A stretch of 34,515 nt of DNA, taken from contig JAAYWN010000150.1 of the NCBI GenBank assembly GCA_012516665.1, forward strand, positions 1 to 34,515, read 5' to 3'. This DNA is from Erysipelotrichaceae bacterium (GTDB lineage: Bacteria; Bacillota_I; Bacilli_A; Erysipelotrichales; Erysipelotrichaceae). Each line of letters begins with the position of its first letter. Within the stretch, counting starts at the first letter, position 1. A program made the translations under genes and the position numbers. The notes below the pieces were generated by a model. The model made no database searches. It was not told the origin of the DNA and saw only the letters and a list, made by a program, of their open reading frames with translations. This document shows, in pieces, positions 1-7,789 of this stretch.

Positions 1-1
1 C

Positions 2-133
2 AAGCTCATTATCAGAGCAGCTTTTGGATTCCGTAACATAAAGAACATGATCGACATGATCATGCTCAAGTGCTCTGATATAGATGTGCAGCTTCCCTAC
101 AAAGCTATGAAATTAACCCATTCTTCCTGATGA
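2..133 (+). CDS. ISL3-family transposase, C-terminal fragment (cut by window edge)
   Basis: The open frame enters from the left edge and ends with TGA at 131-133, giving about 43 residues. It contains the run AFGFRNIKNMIDMIMLKCS, which resembles the typical C-terminal end of ISL3-type DDE transposases (an AFGFRN-like motif followed by a helix). Only the tail is visible, so catalytic residues cannot be checked. A plausible right-hand terminal inverted repeat lies just past the stop: near 139-151 the reverse strand reads GTTCTTTTTATTG, similar in style to ISL3-family ends, which often begin GGxTCTTT. The element probably ends near base 151, inside the reading frame of the following surface protein gene. 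Confidence 0.7.
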
Positions 134-151
134 AGCCTCAATAAAAAGAAC

Positions 152-1048
152 ATTTCTTATGATCTTACTTACACAAATGGAACATTCTCTATCATTTGGT
201 CATATACCAGCAGTGATCCTTCATTAAAAGTCACAAATGGAACAGTTAAAGTAGTTGCTATTAATAATGCTGCGCAGACGGAAGTAAAACCTGATGAAAA
301 CGGCGTCTATATGATCCGTGCTAAAGCAGATGATGAGATCGTCATTCAGATGATACCGAACTATGGCTATCAATACCTTGGCGGCGGTTTCAATGACGAT
401 GACAATCTGAAGAGCGATACAGCTGTCAGCACCTTCACCTTCAAGATGCCATCGCGCAATCTTCATTTGCATGCATTATTCCAGAAGGTAGACAATACCG
501 TCACGAATACTTCTAAGAAAGTAGCTTCGGGCAATATTGCCATTGCGGATACTGAGATCAATTCAGGAAATGTCGATCTGTCGGTTGCAGATATCTCACT
601 TGATGCGACGCAGATCAGCAACTTCGAAACAGCAGCCAGCAGCTATGATATTTCTTCCTATCTGAACATCAGTCTGGATCAGGTCATCAATAAGGGCACA
701 GCGGATGCGGCCTGGACAAATCAGCTGAAAGAGTTGAAGAATCCGGCTACTGTTACGCTGAAGCTTGATGAAGGCGTCAATGGCAATGAGATCGTGATCG
801 TGCATGAAAAACATGACGGTATCTTCGAGATCATCCCAACGACATATGATGCAGCTACACAGACGATCACCTTCACAACAACAAGCTTCTCCAACTACGC
901 CATTGCTTCAAGAACTGTTGATAATACATACAAGGCTCCGGATACCGCAGTTCGTGATCATACAGGCACATGGATGCTTGCTTTGCTGGCATCTGCCAGT
1001 TTAGCTGGACTGATGTTCGGTCTTCGCAAAAAGCTCAGCACCAGATAA
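152..1048 (+). pseudogene. 5'-truncated cell-wall-anchored surface protein
   Basis: The first ATG of the open part is at 311, but protein-like sequence continues in the same frame upstream to about 152 (for example YDLTYTNGTFSIIWSYTSSD) and then meets the transposase stop at 131. The original start and N-terminus are therefore missing, apparently because an insertion element landed in the gene. The surviving part is rich in Thr, Ser, Asp and Asn, as in beta-sandwich adhesin repeats. It ends with a sorting-signal architecture: PDTA (bases 938-949), a hydrophobic stretch and RKKLSTR. PDTA in place of LPxTG is unusual, but the tripartite layout supports sortase anchoring. A 13-bp direct repeat (cacaaatggaaca, 172-184 and 232-244) lies in the remnant. 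No function can be assigned. Whether the remnant is expressed is unknown. Confidence 0.7.
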
Positions 1049-1055
1049 ACAAACA

Positions 1056-1096
1056 AAGCGATGACTTCAGGAGCTTATCCTGAGATCACCGCTTTT
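1056..1096. terminator. bidirectional intrinsic terminator
   Basis: A long interrupted hairpin, AAGCG..TGA..TCAGGA - GCTTA - TCCTGA..TCA..CGCTT, lies between two convergent genes. It is followed by TTTT on the + strand and preceded by AAA, so it can serve both the surface-protein remnant and the ABC exporter operon. Confidence 0.75.
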
Positions 1097-1097
1097 C

Positions 1098-2882
1098 TTA
1101 TTGCTCAGCAAACTGACTGCTGTAAAGCTTTGCATAGAATCCATTGGCTGCTAAGAGCTGCTCGTGATTGCCGCGCTCAATGATCCTGCCATCCTTCATG
1201 ACTAAGATGAGATCGGCATTGCGTATGGTAGACAGGCGATGGGCAACAATGAAACTTGTTCTTCCTTCCATCAGCTGATCAAATGCTTTCTGGATCTGGA
1301 TCTCTGTACGGGTGTCAATAGAAGAAGTCGCTTCATCCAGGATCAGGATCGGCGGATGGCACAGCATGACCCTGGTAATGCACAGTAGCTGCTTCTGTCC
1401 CTGACTGAGACTGTCTTCCTGCAGCACTGTATCCAGTTTCTGCGGCAGTCTTCTGATGAATTCCCAGCTGTGCGCTGCTTTGGCAGCCTGGATGATCTCA
1501 TCGTCCTCAGCTTCTGGTTTTCCAATGCTGATATTGTCACGAACGGTACCGTTCTTCAGCCAAGTATCCTGCAGTACCATGCCGAAATTCTTTCTGAGAG
1601 CGTGCCTGTCCATCTGATAGATACTTGTGCCATCGAGCTGGATATCGCCGTGATCTGCATCATAGAAACGCATCAGAAGATTGATCAGTGTCGTTTTGCC
1701 GCATCCCGTCGGCCCGACGATTGCAATATGCATGCCTGGCTCGGCCTGCAGAGAAATATCTTCAATCAGTTTCTGATCTTTGCGATAACTGAAGGAAACA
1801 TGGTCGATGCTCACAGTTTCTTTTGGCAATGTCGCGATGAGCGATGGATCCTGCTGCAGATCGATGGCATCTTTTTCCGGTCTTTCTTCAATCAGATCAA
1901 AGATCCGCCCAGCGCATGCCAAGGCATTCTGCAATTCGGTAATGACGGAACTGATATCGTTGAAAGGCTTCATATACTGATTGGCATAGCTCAGCATCGC
2001 CGAGAGCCCGCCGACCGTCAGGCCCTGGGCAAAGATCTGAAAAGAACCGATCAGTGCAACAAGACCATAGATGACACTGTTGACAAATCTTGTGGAGGGA
2101 TTGGTCAAAGAAGAATAGAAAGTCGCTTTCTGATAGGCATCTTTCAGCTGCCCATTGACTGCGCGGAATTGTTCCGATGCTTTCTGTTCATGACCAAAGG
2201 CCTTTACCACTTTGGCATTTCCAACCATTTCTTCGATCAGAGATGTCTCATCTCCGCGGATCTTTGTCTGCAGACGGAACATGGCATACGAATGTGAAGC
2301 AATAAATTTTGCGATCCAGAAACTGACTGGTGTAGCCACTATGACAAGCAGAGTGATCAGAATATTCTTTGAGAACATAAAGGCAATGGTGGCAATGATC
2401 GTGACAATGCCCGTAAACAGCTGAGCAAAGCCAAGCAGTAGTCCATCGGACAGCTGATCTGTATCTGCGATCATCCGACTGACAATATCACCGGAAGAGT
2501 GCCCATCTAAATAGGAAAGAGGCAATACCTGGATCTGCCGTATCGCTTTGGCACGGATATCTCTGATGGCCTCATACGTCATGCGATTGTTGATGCGGTT
2601 CATCAGATAAACTGCAAATGAAGAGAGCAGCACTAAGAGAATGATCCTGCTCAACGTATGTATAACAAGACCAAAATCGACATTTCCCTGAGCAATGATC
2701 GCATCGATCGCATTGCCGAATAAGATCGGCACATAGAGCTGCAGGATCACAGAAGTTCCGGCCAGCAGAATAGATAGGATCAGCAAGTACCGTCTGCGGC
2801 CAATGACATGCAGTACTTTTTTCAATGTATCCCAGGAATTCACTTCATCCTGTTTTATATCATCTATTGTCTGATGCTTCAT
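1098..2882 (-). CDS. Heterodimeric ABC exporter subunit, consensus-Walker half (permease-ATPase)
   Basis: 594 residues with one exporter-type membrane domain (about 30-320, six helices) fused to a nucleotide-binding domain. Walker A is GPTGCGKTT (390-398). Walker B is ILILDEATSSID with catalytic Glu517, and the switch His is 548 (IVAHRLST). The signature motif is LSQGQ (492-496) instead of LSGGQ. This deviation complements the partner encoded just upstream, which has a normal signature but a degraded Walker B and H-loop. Together they would form one active and one degenerate ATP site, as in TM287/288- and BmrCD-type multidrug exporters. Start codon and partner stop overlap as ATGA, with AAAGGAGG upstream. 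The likely role is export of drugs, lipids or peptides; the substrate is unknown. Confidence 0.9.
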   Translation of the reverse strand: MKHQTIDDIKQDEVNSWDTLKKVLHVIGRRRYLLILSILLAGTSVILQLYVPILFGNAIDAIIAQGNVDFGLVIHTLSRIILLVLLSSFAVYLMNRINNRMTYEAIRDIRAKAIRQIQVLPLSYLDGHSSGDIVSRMIADTDQLSDGLLLGFAQLFTGIVTIIATIAFMFSKNILITLLVIVATPVSFWIAKFIASHSYAMFRLQTKIRGDETSLIEEMVGNAKVVKAFGHEQKASEQFRAVNGQLKDAYQKATFYSSLTNPSTRFVNSVIYGLVALIGSFQIFAQGLTVGGLSAMLSYANQYMKPFNDISSVITELQNALACAGRIFDLIEERPEKDAIDLQQDPSLIATLPKETVSIDHVSFSYRKDQKLIEDISLQAEPGMHIAIVGPTGCGKTTLINLLMRFYDADHGDIQLDGTSIYQMDRHALRKNFGMVLQDTWLKNGTVRDNISIGKPEAEDDEIIQAAKAAHSWEFIRRLPQKLDTVLQEDSLSQGQKQLLCITRVMLCHPPILILDEATSSIDTRTEIQIQKAFDQLMEGRTSFIVAHRLSTIRNADLILVMKDGRIIERGNHEQLLAANGFYAKLYSSQFAEQ

Positions 2883-4618
2883 GCCAGCACCTCCTTTGCG
2901 GATGTGCTCTTTTCAGGATACTGCGATGCATTGATCTCCTGATAGACAGAACAGTTCTCCAGCAGCTGTTCATGCGTTCCAATGCCAGCTAAGCATCCAT
3001 CATTCAGCACCAGTACCTTGTCGAGGCCCATCATCGAAGACACGCGCTGAGATACAATGAGGATCGTCGTATCTTTGGCAATGCCATGCAGAGACCTGCG
3101 CAGAGCAGCGTCTGTCGCAAAGTCCAATGCACTGGCACTGTCATCTAAGATCAAGATCTCCGGTCTTTTTACCAGTGCCCGAGCAATCGTCAGTCTCTGC
3201 TTCTGTCCGCCGGAAAGATCGGCGCCATGCTGCTCAAGAACATGATCCAGGCCGCCCTTTTCAGCCACGACTTCTTGCGCTTGGGCTGTGATCAAAGCCT
3301 GTTCGATCTCATCATCGCTCGCCTCTTCTCTGCCCCATTTCATATTGTCCCGGATCGTCCCATGGAAAAGCACAGCTTTCTGCGGGACAATGCCGATTAG
3401 ATTGTTCAGCTGATGGGCACCATAGTCTTTGACATTGATGCCATCTACTTTCACTTCTCCTTGACTGACATCATAAAAACGCGGAATAAGATTGATCAGC
3501 GTTGATTTGCCGCTGCCAGTGCCGCCGATAATACCGATCGTTTCACCTGCATGAATGGCAAAGCTCAGATCAGTCAGCGCATCTTCCGAAGCATCTTTAT
3601 ATCTCATGGAAACATGTTCAAAGACAATCGTACCGTGCTGTACAGCCGATACATTCTTAGCAGGATACTGCATGCCGGGATCGATCGCCAGGATAGAGAA
3701 AACACGGTTCCCGCAGGCAATGGATCGGTTGATCGTAATGATCAGAGAAGCCAGTTTGATCAATTCAACGATCATCTGCGCCATATAGCTGTACATTGCG
3801 ACCGTATCCCCCTGCAACATTTCTCCTTGATCTACCTGCAGTGCTCCGACATAGATCAATACAGCCGCCGCAATATTGATCAATGCATAAGTAAGCGGAT
3901 TCAGCAGGGCAGATATTTTTCCCACGAGTTCATTGACCTTTGTCAGATCTTCATTCTTCTGATCAAAGTCCTTCACTTCCTCCCGTTCTTTGCCAAAAGC
4001 CCGGATCACTCTTGCACCATTCAGATTTTCTCTGGTCAGCTTCATGACCTCATCCAGTTTTGCCTGCACTTTGCGGAACAAAGGAATACTGACAAGCATG
4101 ATGCCAAATACAGCCGCTGCCAATATAGGAATAGCCACTGCAAATACCAGAGCTGCTTTGACATTGATCGTAAAGGCCAGGATCATCGAGCCAAAGACAA
4201 TAAATGGGCTTCTAAGAAGCAGGCGCAGGCCCATATTGATGCCTGTCTGGATCTGATTGATATCGCTGGTCAGCCGTGTGATCAGGGTACTGCTTCCCAA
4301 GGTGTCCAATGTACTGAAGGACATTGCTTCAATATGATCAAAGAGATCCTGCCGCAGATCTGTGCCGACTTCAGCACTGACCTCAGCCGCATAATACTGG
4401 GCGATCACACTGAAGAATAACCCAAGGACTGCTAAAAGAGCAATGAACAGAAAGCAATAAAATATATACTTTGTATCATGATCAGCAATGCCTTGATTGA
4501 TCAATGAGGCGACCGCTAAAGGCACCAATAGATCCATGCATGCTTCAAGCAGTTTGAATAAAGGAGCCAGGATCGTCTCCTTTTCATGTCCTTTCAGATA
4601 CTTCTTCAGTTCTTTCAT
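2879..4618 (-). CDS. Heterodimeric ABC exporter subunit, degenerate-site half (permease-ATPase)
   Basis: 579 residues, first gene of the pair. The membrane domain spans about 15-310, followed by a nucleotide-binding domain with Walker A GGTGSGKST (365-373) and a canonical LSGGQ signature (468-472). Walker B reads ILILDDSASALD, so the catalytic Glu is Asp493. The switch histidine is replaced by Gln524 (IVSQRVSS). Loss of both residues marks the non-hydrolysing site of heterodimeric exporters. The start has GAGG followed by an A-run. The gene is divergent from a LysR-type regulator across 85 bp, which suggests, but does not prove, that the regulator controls the exporter. Confidence 0.9.
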   Translation of the reverse strand: MKELKKYLKGHEKETILAPLFKLLEACMDLLVPLAVASLINQGIADHDTKYIFYCFLFIALLAVLGLFFSVIAQYYAAEVSAEVGTDLRQDLFDHIEAMSFSTLDTLGSSTLITRLTSDINQIQTGINMGLRLLLRSPFIVFGSMILAFTINVKAALVFAVAIPILAAAVFGIMLVSIPLFRKVQAKLDEVMKLTRENLNGARVIRAFGKEREEVKDFDQKNEDLTKVNELVGKISALLNPLTYALINIAAAVLIYVGALQVDQGEMLQGDTVAMYSYMAQMIVELIKLASLIITINRSIACGNRVFSILAIDPGMQYPAKNVSAVQHGTIVFEHVSMRYKDASEDALTDLSFAIHAGETIGIIGGTGSGKSTLINLIPRFYDVSQGEVKVDGINVKDYGAHQLNNLIGIVPQKAVLFHGTIRDNMKWGREEASDDEIEQALITAQAQEVVAEKGGLDHVLEQHGADLSGGQKQRLTIARALVKRPEILILDDSASALDFATDAALRRSLHGIAKDTTILIVSQRVSSMMGLDKVLVLNDGCLAGIGTHEQLLENCSVYQEINASQYPEKSTSAKEVLA

Positions 4619-4637
4619 TTTTTTACCTCAGAAGAAT

Positions 4638-4669
4638 CGTATCACGTATCATAATATACATATAATATT
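4638..4669. promoter_or_regulatory. candidate LysR operator region in the divergent promoter
   Basis: A tandem 7-bp direct repeat CGTATCA CGTATCA (4638-4651) is followed by the inverted repeat AATAT-N7-ATATT (4653-4669). The inverted repeat has the shape of a LysR-type box and overlaps the proposed -35 of the lysR-type gene. This assignment comes from pattern and position only. Confidence 0.4.
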
Positions 4670-4695
4670 GTTTTTATTCATTTGCTATATATAAT
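4668..4695 (+). promoter_or_regulatory. promoter of LysR-type gene, leaderless candidate
   Basis: TTGTTT (4668-4673), a 16-bp spacer and TATAAT (4690-4695). The ATG at 4704 is only 8 bp past the -10 box and no Shine-Dalgarno sequence is visible, so the transcript probably starts at or next to the start codon. Confidence 0.55.
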
Positions 4696-4703
4696 TTATA
4701 TAT

Positions 4704-5540
4704 ATGGAACTAAGACAGCTTGTTTATTTTACTTCAATTGCTGAACATGGCAGTATCAGTGCAGCAGCCAGGGCACTGCATATGTCACAGCCTCCTTTAA
4801 GCTATGCTATCGATCAATTGGAAGCAGAGATCGGCGTAAAGCTTTTTGTACGCTCTGTCAAAGGCATTGTGCTGACGCCCGCTGGACAGCTTTTCTATCA
4901 GCGTGCCAATGATATTCTGCTGCGGTCAGATTCTGCGATGCGCGAAGTCAGTCACATTGCCGACCGCAGGACCTTCCGCATTGGTCTGACGCCAACCGTC
5001 ATTCCTGTGCTTGCCCGCTCCTTATGCCAATTGGAAAAGAAAGATCACTCTCTGCAGCTGGAGATCCATGAAGGAAATACATATGCTTTAAAAGAACAGC
5101 TGGATGATGGTTCGATCGATGCGGCTGTGATCCGTACGCCGGTCAATCTGCAGGGATGCCAATATTTGAAGATCATGGATGAGCCAATGGCCGCTGTATT
5201 TCGACCGAGCAGAAAAAAGAAAACAATCGCACCGAAAGAGCTCAGCGGGATTCCTCTGATCGTCTACCGCCGCTATGAGCCATTGATCACAGAGACCTTT
5301 CAGAAACATGCATTAGAGCTCAATATCATCTGTGAATGCGATGATGCCCGCACTGCTCTGCAGTTCGCTGCTGACGGCCTTGGCACTGCTATTGTTCCGA
5401 TGACGATCGCCGCAAAAGAAAAAGACCTATGCATCGCTGAGATCCAAGCCAAAGAGCTTCATACCTCCATTCTCCTTGCATGGCATCATGCAAAGCCGAT
5501 CATTGATGAACTGATCAAGATCCTAAATAAAAACCACTGA
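4704..5540 (+). CDS. LysR-family transcriptional regulator
   Basis: 278 residues. The N-terminal winged helix-turn-helix (about 1-60) is textbook LysR: MELRQLVYFTSIAEHGSISAAARALHMSQPPLSYAIDQLE (given here only as the family pattern: MELRQL..F..., SISAAAR.LH.SQP.LS). A periplasmic-binding-like effector domain follows (about 90-275). It is divergent from the heterodimeric ABC exporter, the usual arrangement for a LysR regulator and its target. No Shine-Dalgarno sequence precedes the ATG (see the promoter entry). The effector is unknown; regulation of the exporter is inferred from position. Confidence 0.88.
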   Translation: MELRQLVYFTSIAEHGSISAAARALHMSQPPLSYAIDQLEAEIGVKLFVRSVKGIVLTPAGQLFYQRANDILLRSDSAMREVSHIADRRTFRIGLTPTVIPVLARSLCQLEKKDHSLQLEIHEGNTYALKEQLDDGSIDAAVIRTPVNLQGCQYLKIMDEPMAAVFRPSRKKKTIAPKELSGIPLIVYRRYEPLITETFQKHALELNIICECDDARTALQFAADGLGTAIVPMTIAAKEKDLCIAEIQAKELHTSILLAWHHAKPIIDELIKILNKNH

Positions 5541-5551
5541 ATGCTCAGTGG
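5525..5551 (-). terminator. intrinsic terminator of the kinase/DUF4190 unit
   Basis: A perfect 7-bp hairpin, CCACTGA-loop-TCAGTGG (arms 5534-5540 and 5545-5551), is followed on the minus strand by TTTTTATTT. The stem includes the stop codon of the convergent LysR gene. Confidence 0.7.
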
Positions 5552-5565
5552 CGCCCCCAAACTGT

Positions 5566-6165
5566 TTAATGCATGGATACCGTAACGATCTTAAATGTCG
5601 CTGCTTTGACAGCTTCCAGCTGATCCGATGATATATAAGCAAATGCATCGAATTCCTGTTTCTGTCCCGCGCCAAGATCATTGGCATATACATAGTCATC
5701 CTTAATGCGGCTGCCATCACTGGCATCTGCTTCCAGCTGAATAGCAAACGACTTTGTTTCGTTCGTTAAGTTAGCAACGGTTACCGGAAGCGAAGTCTTT
5801 GTCAGTCCATACTTATCTTCACTGAAGGTAAATGTACCTAGATCGACCGTAACATCTTTTCCTAAGATCTCTTCGGTATTTTTGCCTGATGCATCTGATA
5901 ATTTATTCTGTGCTGTATCCAGAGTTTTTTTATACGATGCCTGCAAAGCAAGCGTAATGACCATCGCCAATATACATAAGATCAGACCGACAATTGTGAT
6001 GCCTTTCTTATTCTTCTTGATCAAACCGATAATGCCTAAGATCAAGCCAATGATACCAAGTATAAACGCTGCATTGTTAATGATCGGAATAAAGGCAAAT
6101 GCGGTACCGATGATGCCAAGTATCAATGAAGCAATGCCCAAGCCTGATTTTTTTGTCTGATCCAT
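5566..6165 (-). CDS. DUF4190-like membrane protein with extracellular beta domain
   Basis: 199 residues from the ATG at 6165, chosen because GGGGGAGG lies just upstream; a longer in-frame start at 6228 lacks this. Residues 8-45 form two Gly/Ile/Leu-rich membrane segments (GLGIASLILGIIG and FILGIIGLILGIIGL), a third spans about 57-75, and KKNKK lies between. This is the DUF4190 layout. The rest (about 100-199) looks like an extracytoplasmic beta-sandwich of the FxLYD or DUF4352 kind. It follows the kinase gene on the same strand after 75 bp and is probably co-transcribed, so it is a candidate kinase partner or substrate. Function unknown. Confidence 0.65.
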   Translation of the reverse strand: MDQTKKSGLGIASLILGIIGTAFAFIPIINNAAFILGIIGLILGIIGLIKKNKKGITIVGLILCILAMVITLALQASYKKTLDTAQNKLSDASGKNTEEILGKDVTVDLGTFTFSEDKYGLTKTSLPVTVANLTNETKSFAIQLEADASDGSRIKDDYVYANDLGAGQKQEFDAFAYISSDQLEAVKAATFKIVTVSMH

Positions 6166-6240
6166 ATTTTTCCTCCCCCGATAAAGTACTGTCATCATAA
6201 AACAGAGAAAAAATAATTGGTGTCCCATCAGGACACAGAT

Positions 6241-7233
6241 CTACTTTAGCTGAAACATCGATGCGATCGTCGTACTGACGATTGCCCATAGGAACATCAG
6301 AACGATCATAGCCAGCACATATCCAAGAAAGCGGATCAGATAATTCCGATGCTGAAGCAGCGGCCATGCATCATAGATCCCGGTAAAATGTGCAAGCAGG
6401 TCAAGCCAGCTGAAGATCATTCCCGTTTGACTGATCGCATTGACGATCTCTTTAGCGGAAGTAAAATCGCATTTATGCATGATATATGACAGCCAAGAGA
6501 TGCCAAAAAGAACAGCCGTCAATTTTACCAATGAAAATGTCAGCTTCGGCCGATGCGAAGATATCGCATCAATGACCTCCTGCACAGACTGATATCTGTC
6601 TTCCGGAGAGAAACGGGAAGCTTTCTCACCGATCTTCAGCATCTTCGCATTTTGGGGAAACATCTTTTTTATCAGGATGCCCAGTGCATAAATATCTGTT
6701 CTTTCATCGCTTGGCTTAAAACCATACTGCTCCGGTGCCGCATTACCTTCGGTGCCGATCAGCACAGTATCCTTTTCTTCCTGCGGCGAATAGATCTTAG
6801 CCGCATCATAATCAATGATCTTTACAATATGATCATTTGTGACCATGATATTGGATGCTTTGAGATCGCGATGAATGATCTTCGGTCGTGCCTGATGCAG
6901 AAATGAAAGACCGTCACAGATCTGTTTGATGATACGCATTTTATCTTCTTCTTTCAGAAGATCATTTGCCAATAGATATTCCAATGTACTGCCAGAGATC
7001 AATTCTTCTATGACGATCAGCTTTGCACCATCCTGCCAATAGCTTTCAATCCGGGAAATATGCTCAGAAGGATGATCCTTCAGATAGGCAAAGACAGGAA
7101 TACTGTATACATCAAGTGTTTTCTTCAGAAATACCTGCTGCGATATACTGTCCCTTACAAGGATCTGTCCATTATCTTCCGAAGCAATTTCGGTATATCT
7201 GCTTTTTTCAAATTCTGTCTGATTGGCTGTCAT
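6241..7233 (-). CDS. Membrane-anchored Ser/Thr protein kinase
   Basis: 330 residues. The kinase domain covers about 10-225: Lys37 or Lys38 in VFLKK, catalytic loop HRDLKASN (His121, Asp123, Lys125, Asn128), metal-binding motif DYD instead of DFG (Asp141), APE at 166-168 and the DxYALG helix at 180. A clear glycine-rich loop is not visible. No PASTA domains are present. Instead there are about three hydrophobic segments after residue 230 (around 233-252, 270-287 and 303-325), so the catalytic domain should face the cytoplasm. The ATG has no obvious Shine-Dalgarno sequence and lies 9 bp after a TATAAT. It is divergent from an XRE-like gene across only 34 bp, and this pairing suggests a signalling module. 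Its substrates are unknown. Confidence 0.85.
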   Translation of the reverse strand: MTANQTEFEKSRYTEIASEDNGQILVRDSISQQVFLKKTLDVYSIPVFAYLKDHPSEHISRIESYWQDGAKLIVIEELISGSTLEYLLANDLLKEEDKMRIIKQICDGLSFLHQARPKIIHRDLKASNIMVTNDHIVKIIDYDAAKIYSPQEEKDTVLIGTEGNAAPEQYGFKPSDERTDIYALGILIKKMFPQNAKMLKIGEKASRFSPEDRYQSVQEVIDAISSHRPKLTFSLVKLTAVLFGISWLSYIMHKCDFTSAKEIVNAISQTGMIFSWLDLLAHFTGIYDAWPLLQHRNYLIRFLGYVLAMIVLMFLWAIVSTTIASMFQLK

Positions 7234-7267
7234 CGTTTTATAATTATACTATTATGGAAGGAATCCT

Positions 7268-7702
7268 ATGAAAGAAAGCACAACAAAAAAACTGGAAGAG
7301 ATCCTGCTGAATATCGATAATGAAAATGCGCTGGATCAGTTTTTGAAGAACACACCGCACAAGCATCCATTAATGAGCTTTGCGGAATATCTGCAGTCTT
7401 TTCTCAATGATGATGAACAGGCAAGAAGCAGCCTCTGCCATAGCAGCGGGATCGAGCGTACTTATTTTTATCATATTCTTGCTGGTACAAAGCAGCCTGG
7501 CCGCGATAAGATCCTGCGCATCTGCATAGCTTTGAAAATGAGCACTGATGAAACACAGCAGGCACTGCGGTGCGGAAATCAGGCCGTCCTGTATGCCAAG
7601 AATATGCATGATGCCGTGATCCTCTTTGCACTGCAGCATCAGCTGTCGGTCGCGGATGCCAATGATCTTCTGGACACATATCAGCTGGCTGTTCTGGAAT
7701 AG
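7268..7702 (+). CDS. XRE-like helix-turn-helix protein paired with the kinase
   Basis: 144 residues with GGAAGGA just upstream. The central part (about 40-95) has an XRE-like helix-turn-helix pattern: FAEYL..FL...E..RSSLCHSSGIERTYFY.ILAGTKQPGRDKILRIC. The C-terminal third continues with a helical LSTDE-type segment and a run around YAKNMHDAVILFAL. I recognise this overall pattern from a family of small regulators that in Firmicutes often sits beside protein kinases; that recall was not checked. It may control the kinase promoter, or be its phosphorylation target. DNA binding is inferred from the fold only. Confidence 0.65.
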   Translation: MKESTTKKLEEILLNIDNENALDQFLKNTPHKHPLMSFAEYLQSFLNDDEQARSSLCHSSGIERTYFYHILAGTKQPGRDKILRICIALKMSTDETQQALRCGNQAVLYAKNMHDAVILFALQHQLSVADANDLLDTYQLAVLE

Positions 7703-7789
7703 TATCTGGTCTTATTTTATTTTATCAATCTGGATGTTTTCATAGACTCACTTTTCCTTTATCATAGTTCACAAAAGAGAGGTCATTCT

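Noticed and set aside
172-244. 13-bp direct repeat cacaaatggaaca as a target-site duplication of the IS
   Set aside because: Both copies lie inside the surface protein coding region, 60 bp apart, and do not flank the element.
1470-2297. Long open frame on the + strand inside the ABC exporter gene
   Set aside because: It lies wholly antisense to a gene with intact Walker and signature motifs; its translation has no recognisable domain and no ribosome site.
3551-4420. 289-codon open frame on the + strand inside the second ABC exporter gene
   Set aside because: Antisense shadow of a clear ABC subunit; composition is Cys/His/Gln-rich as expected from reverse reading.
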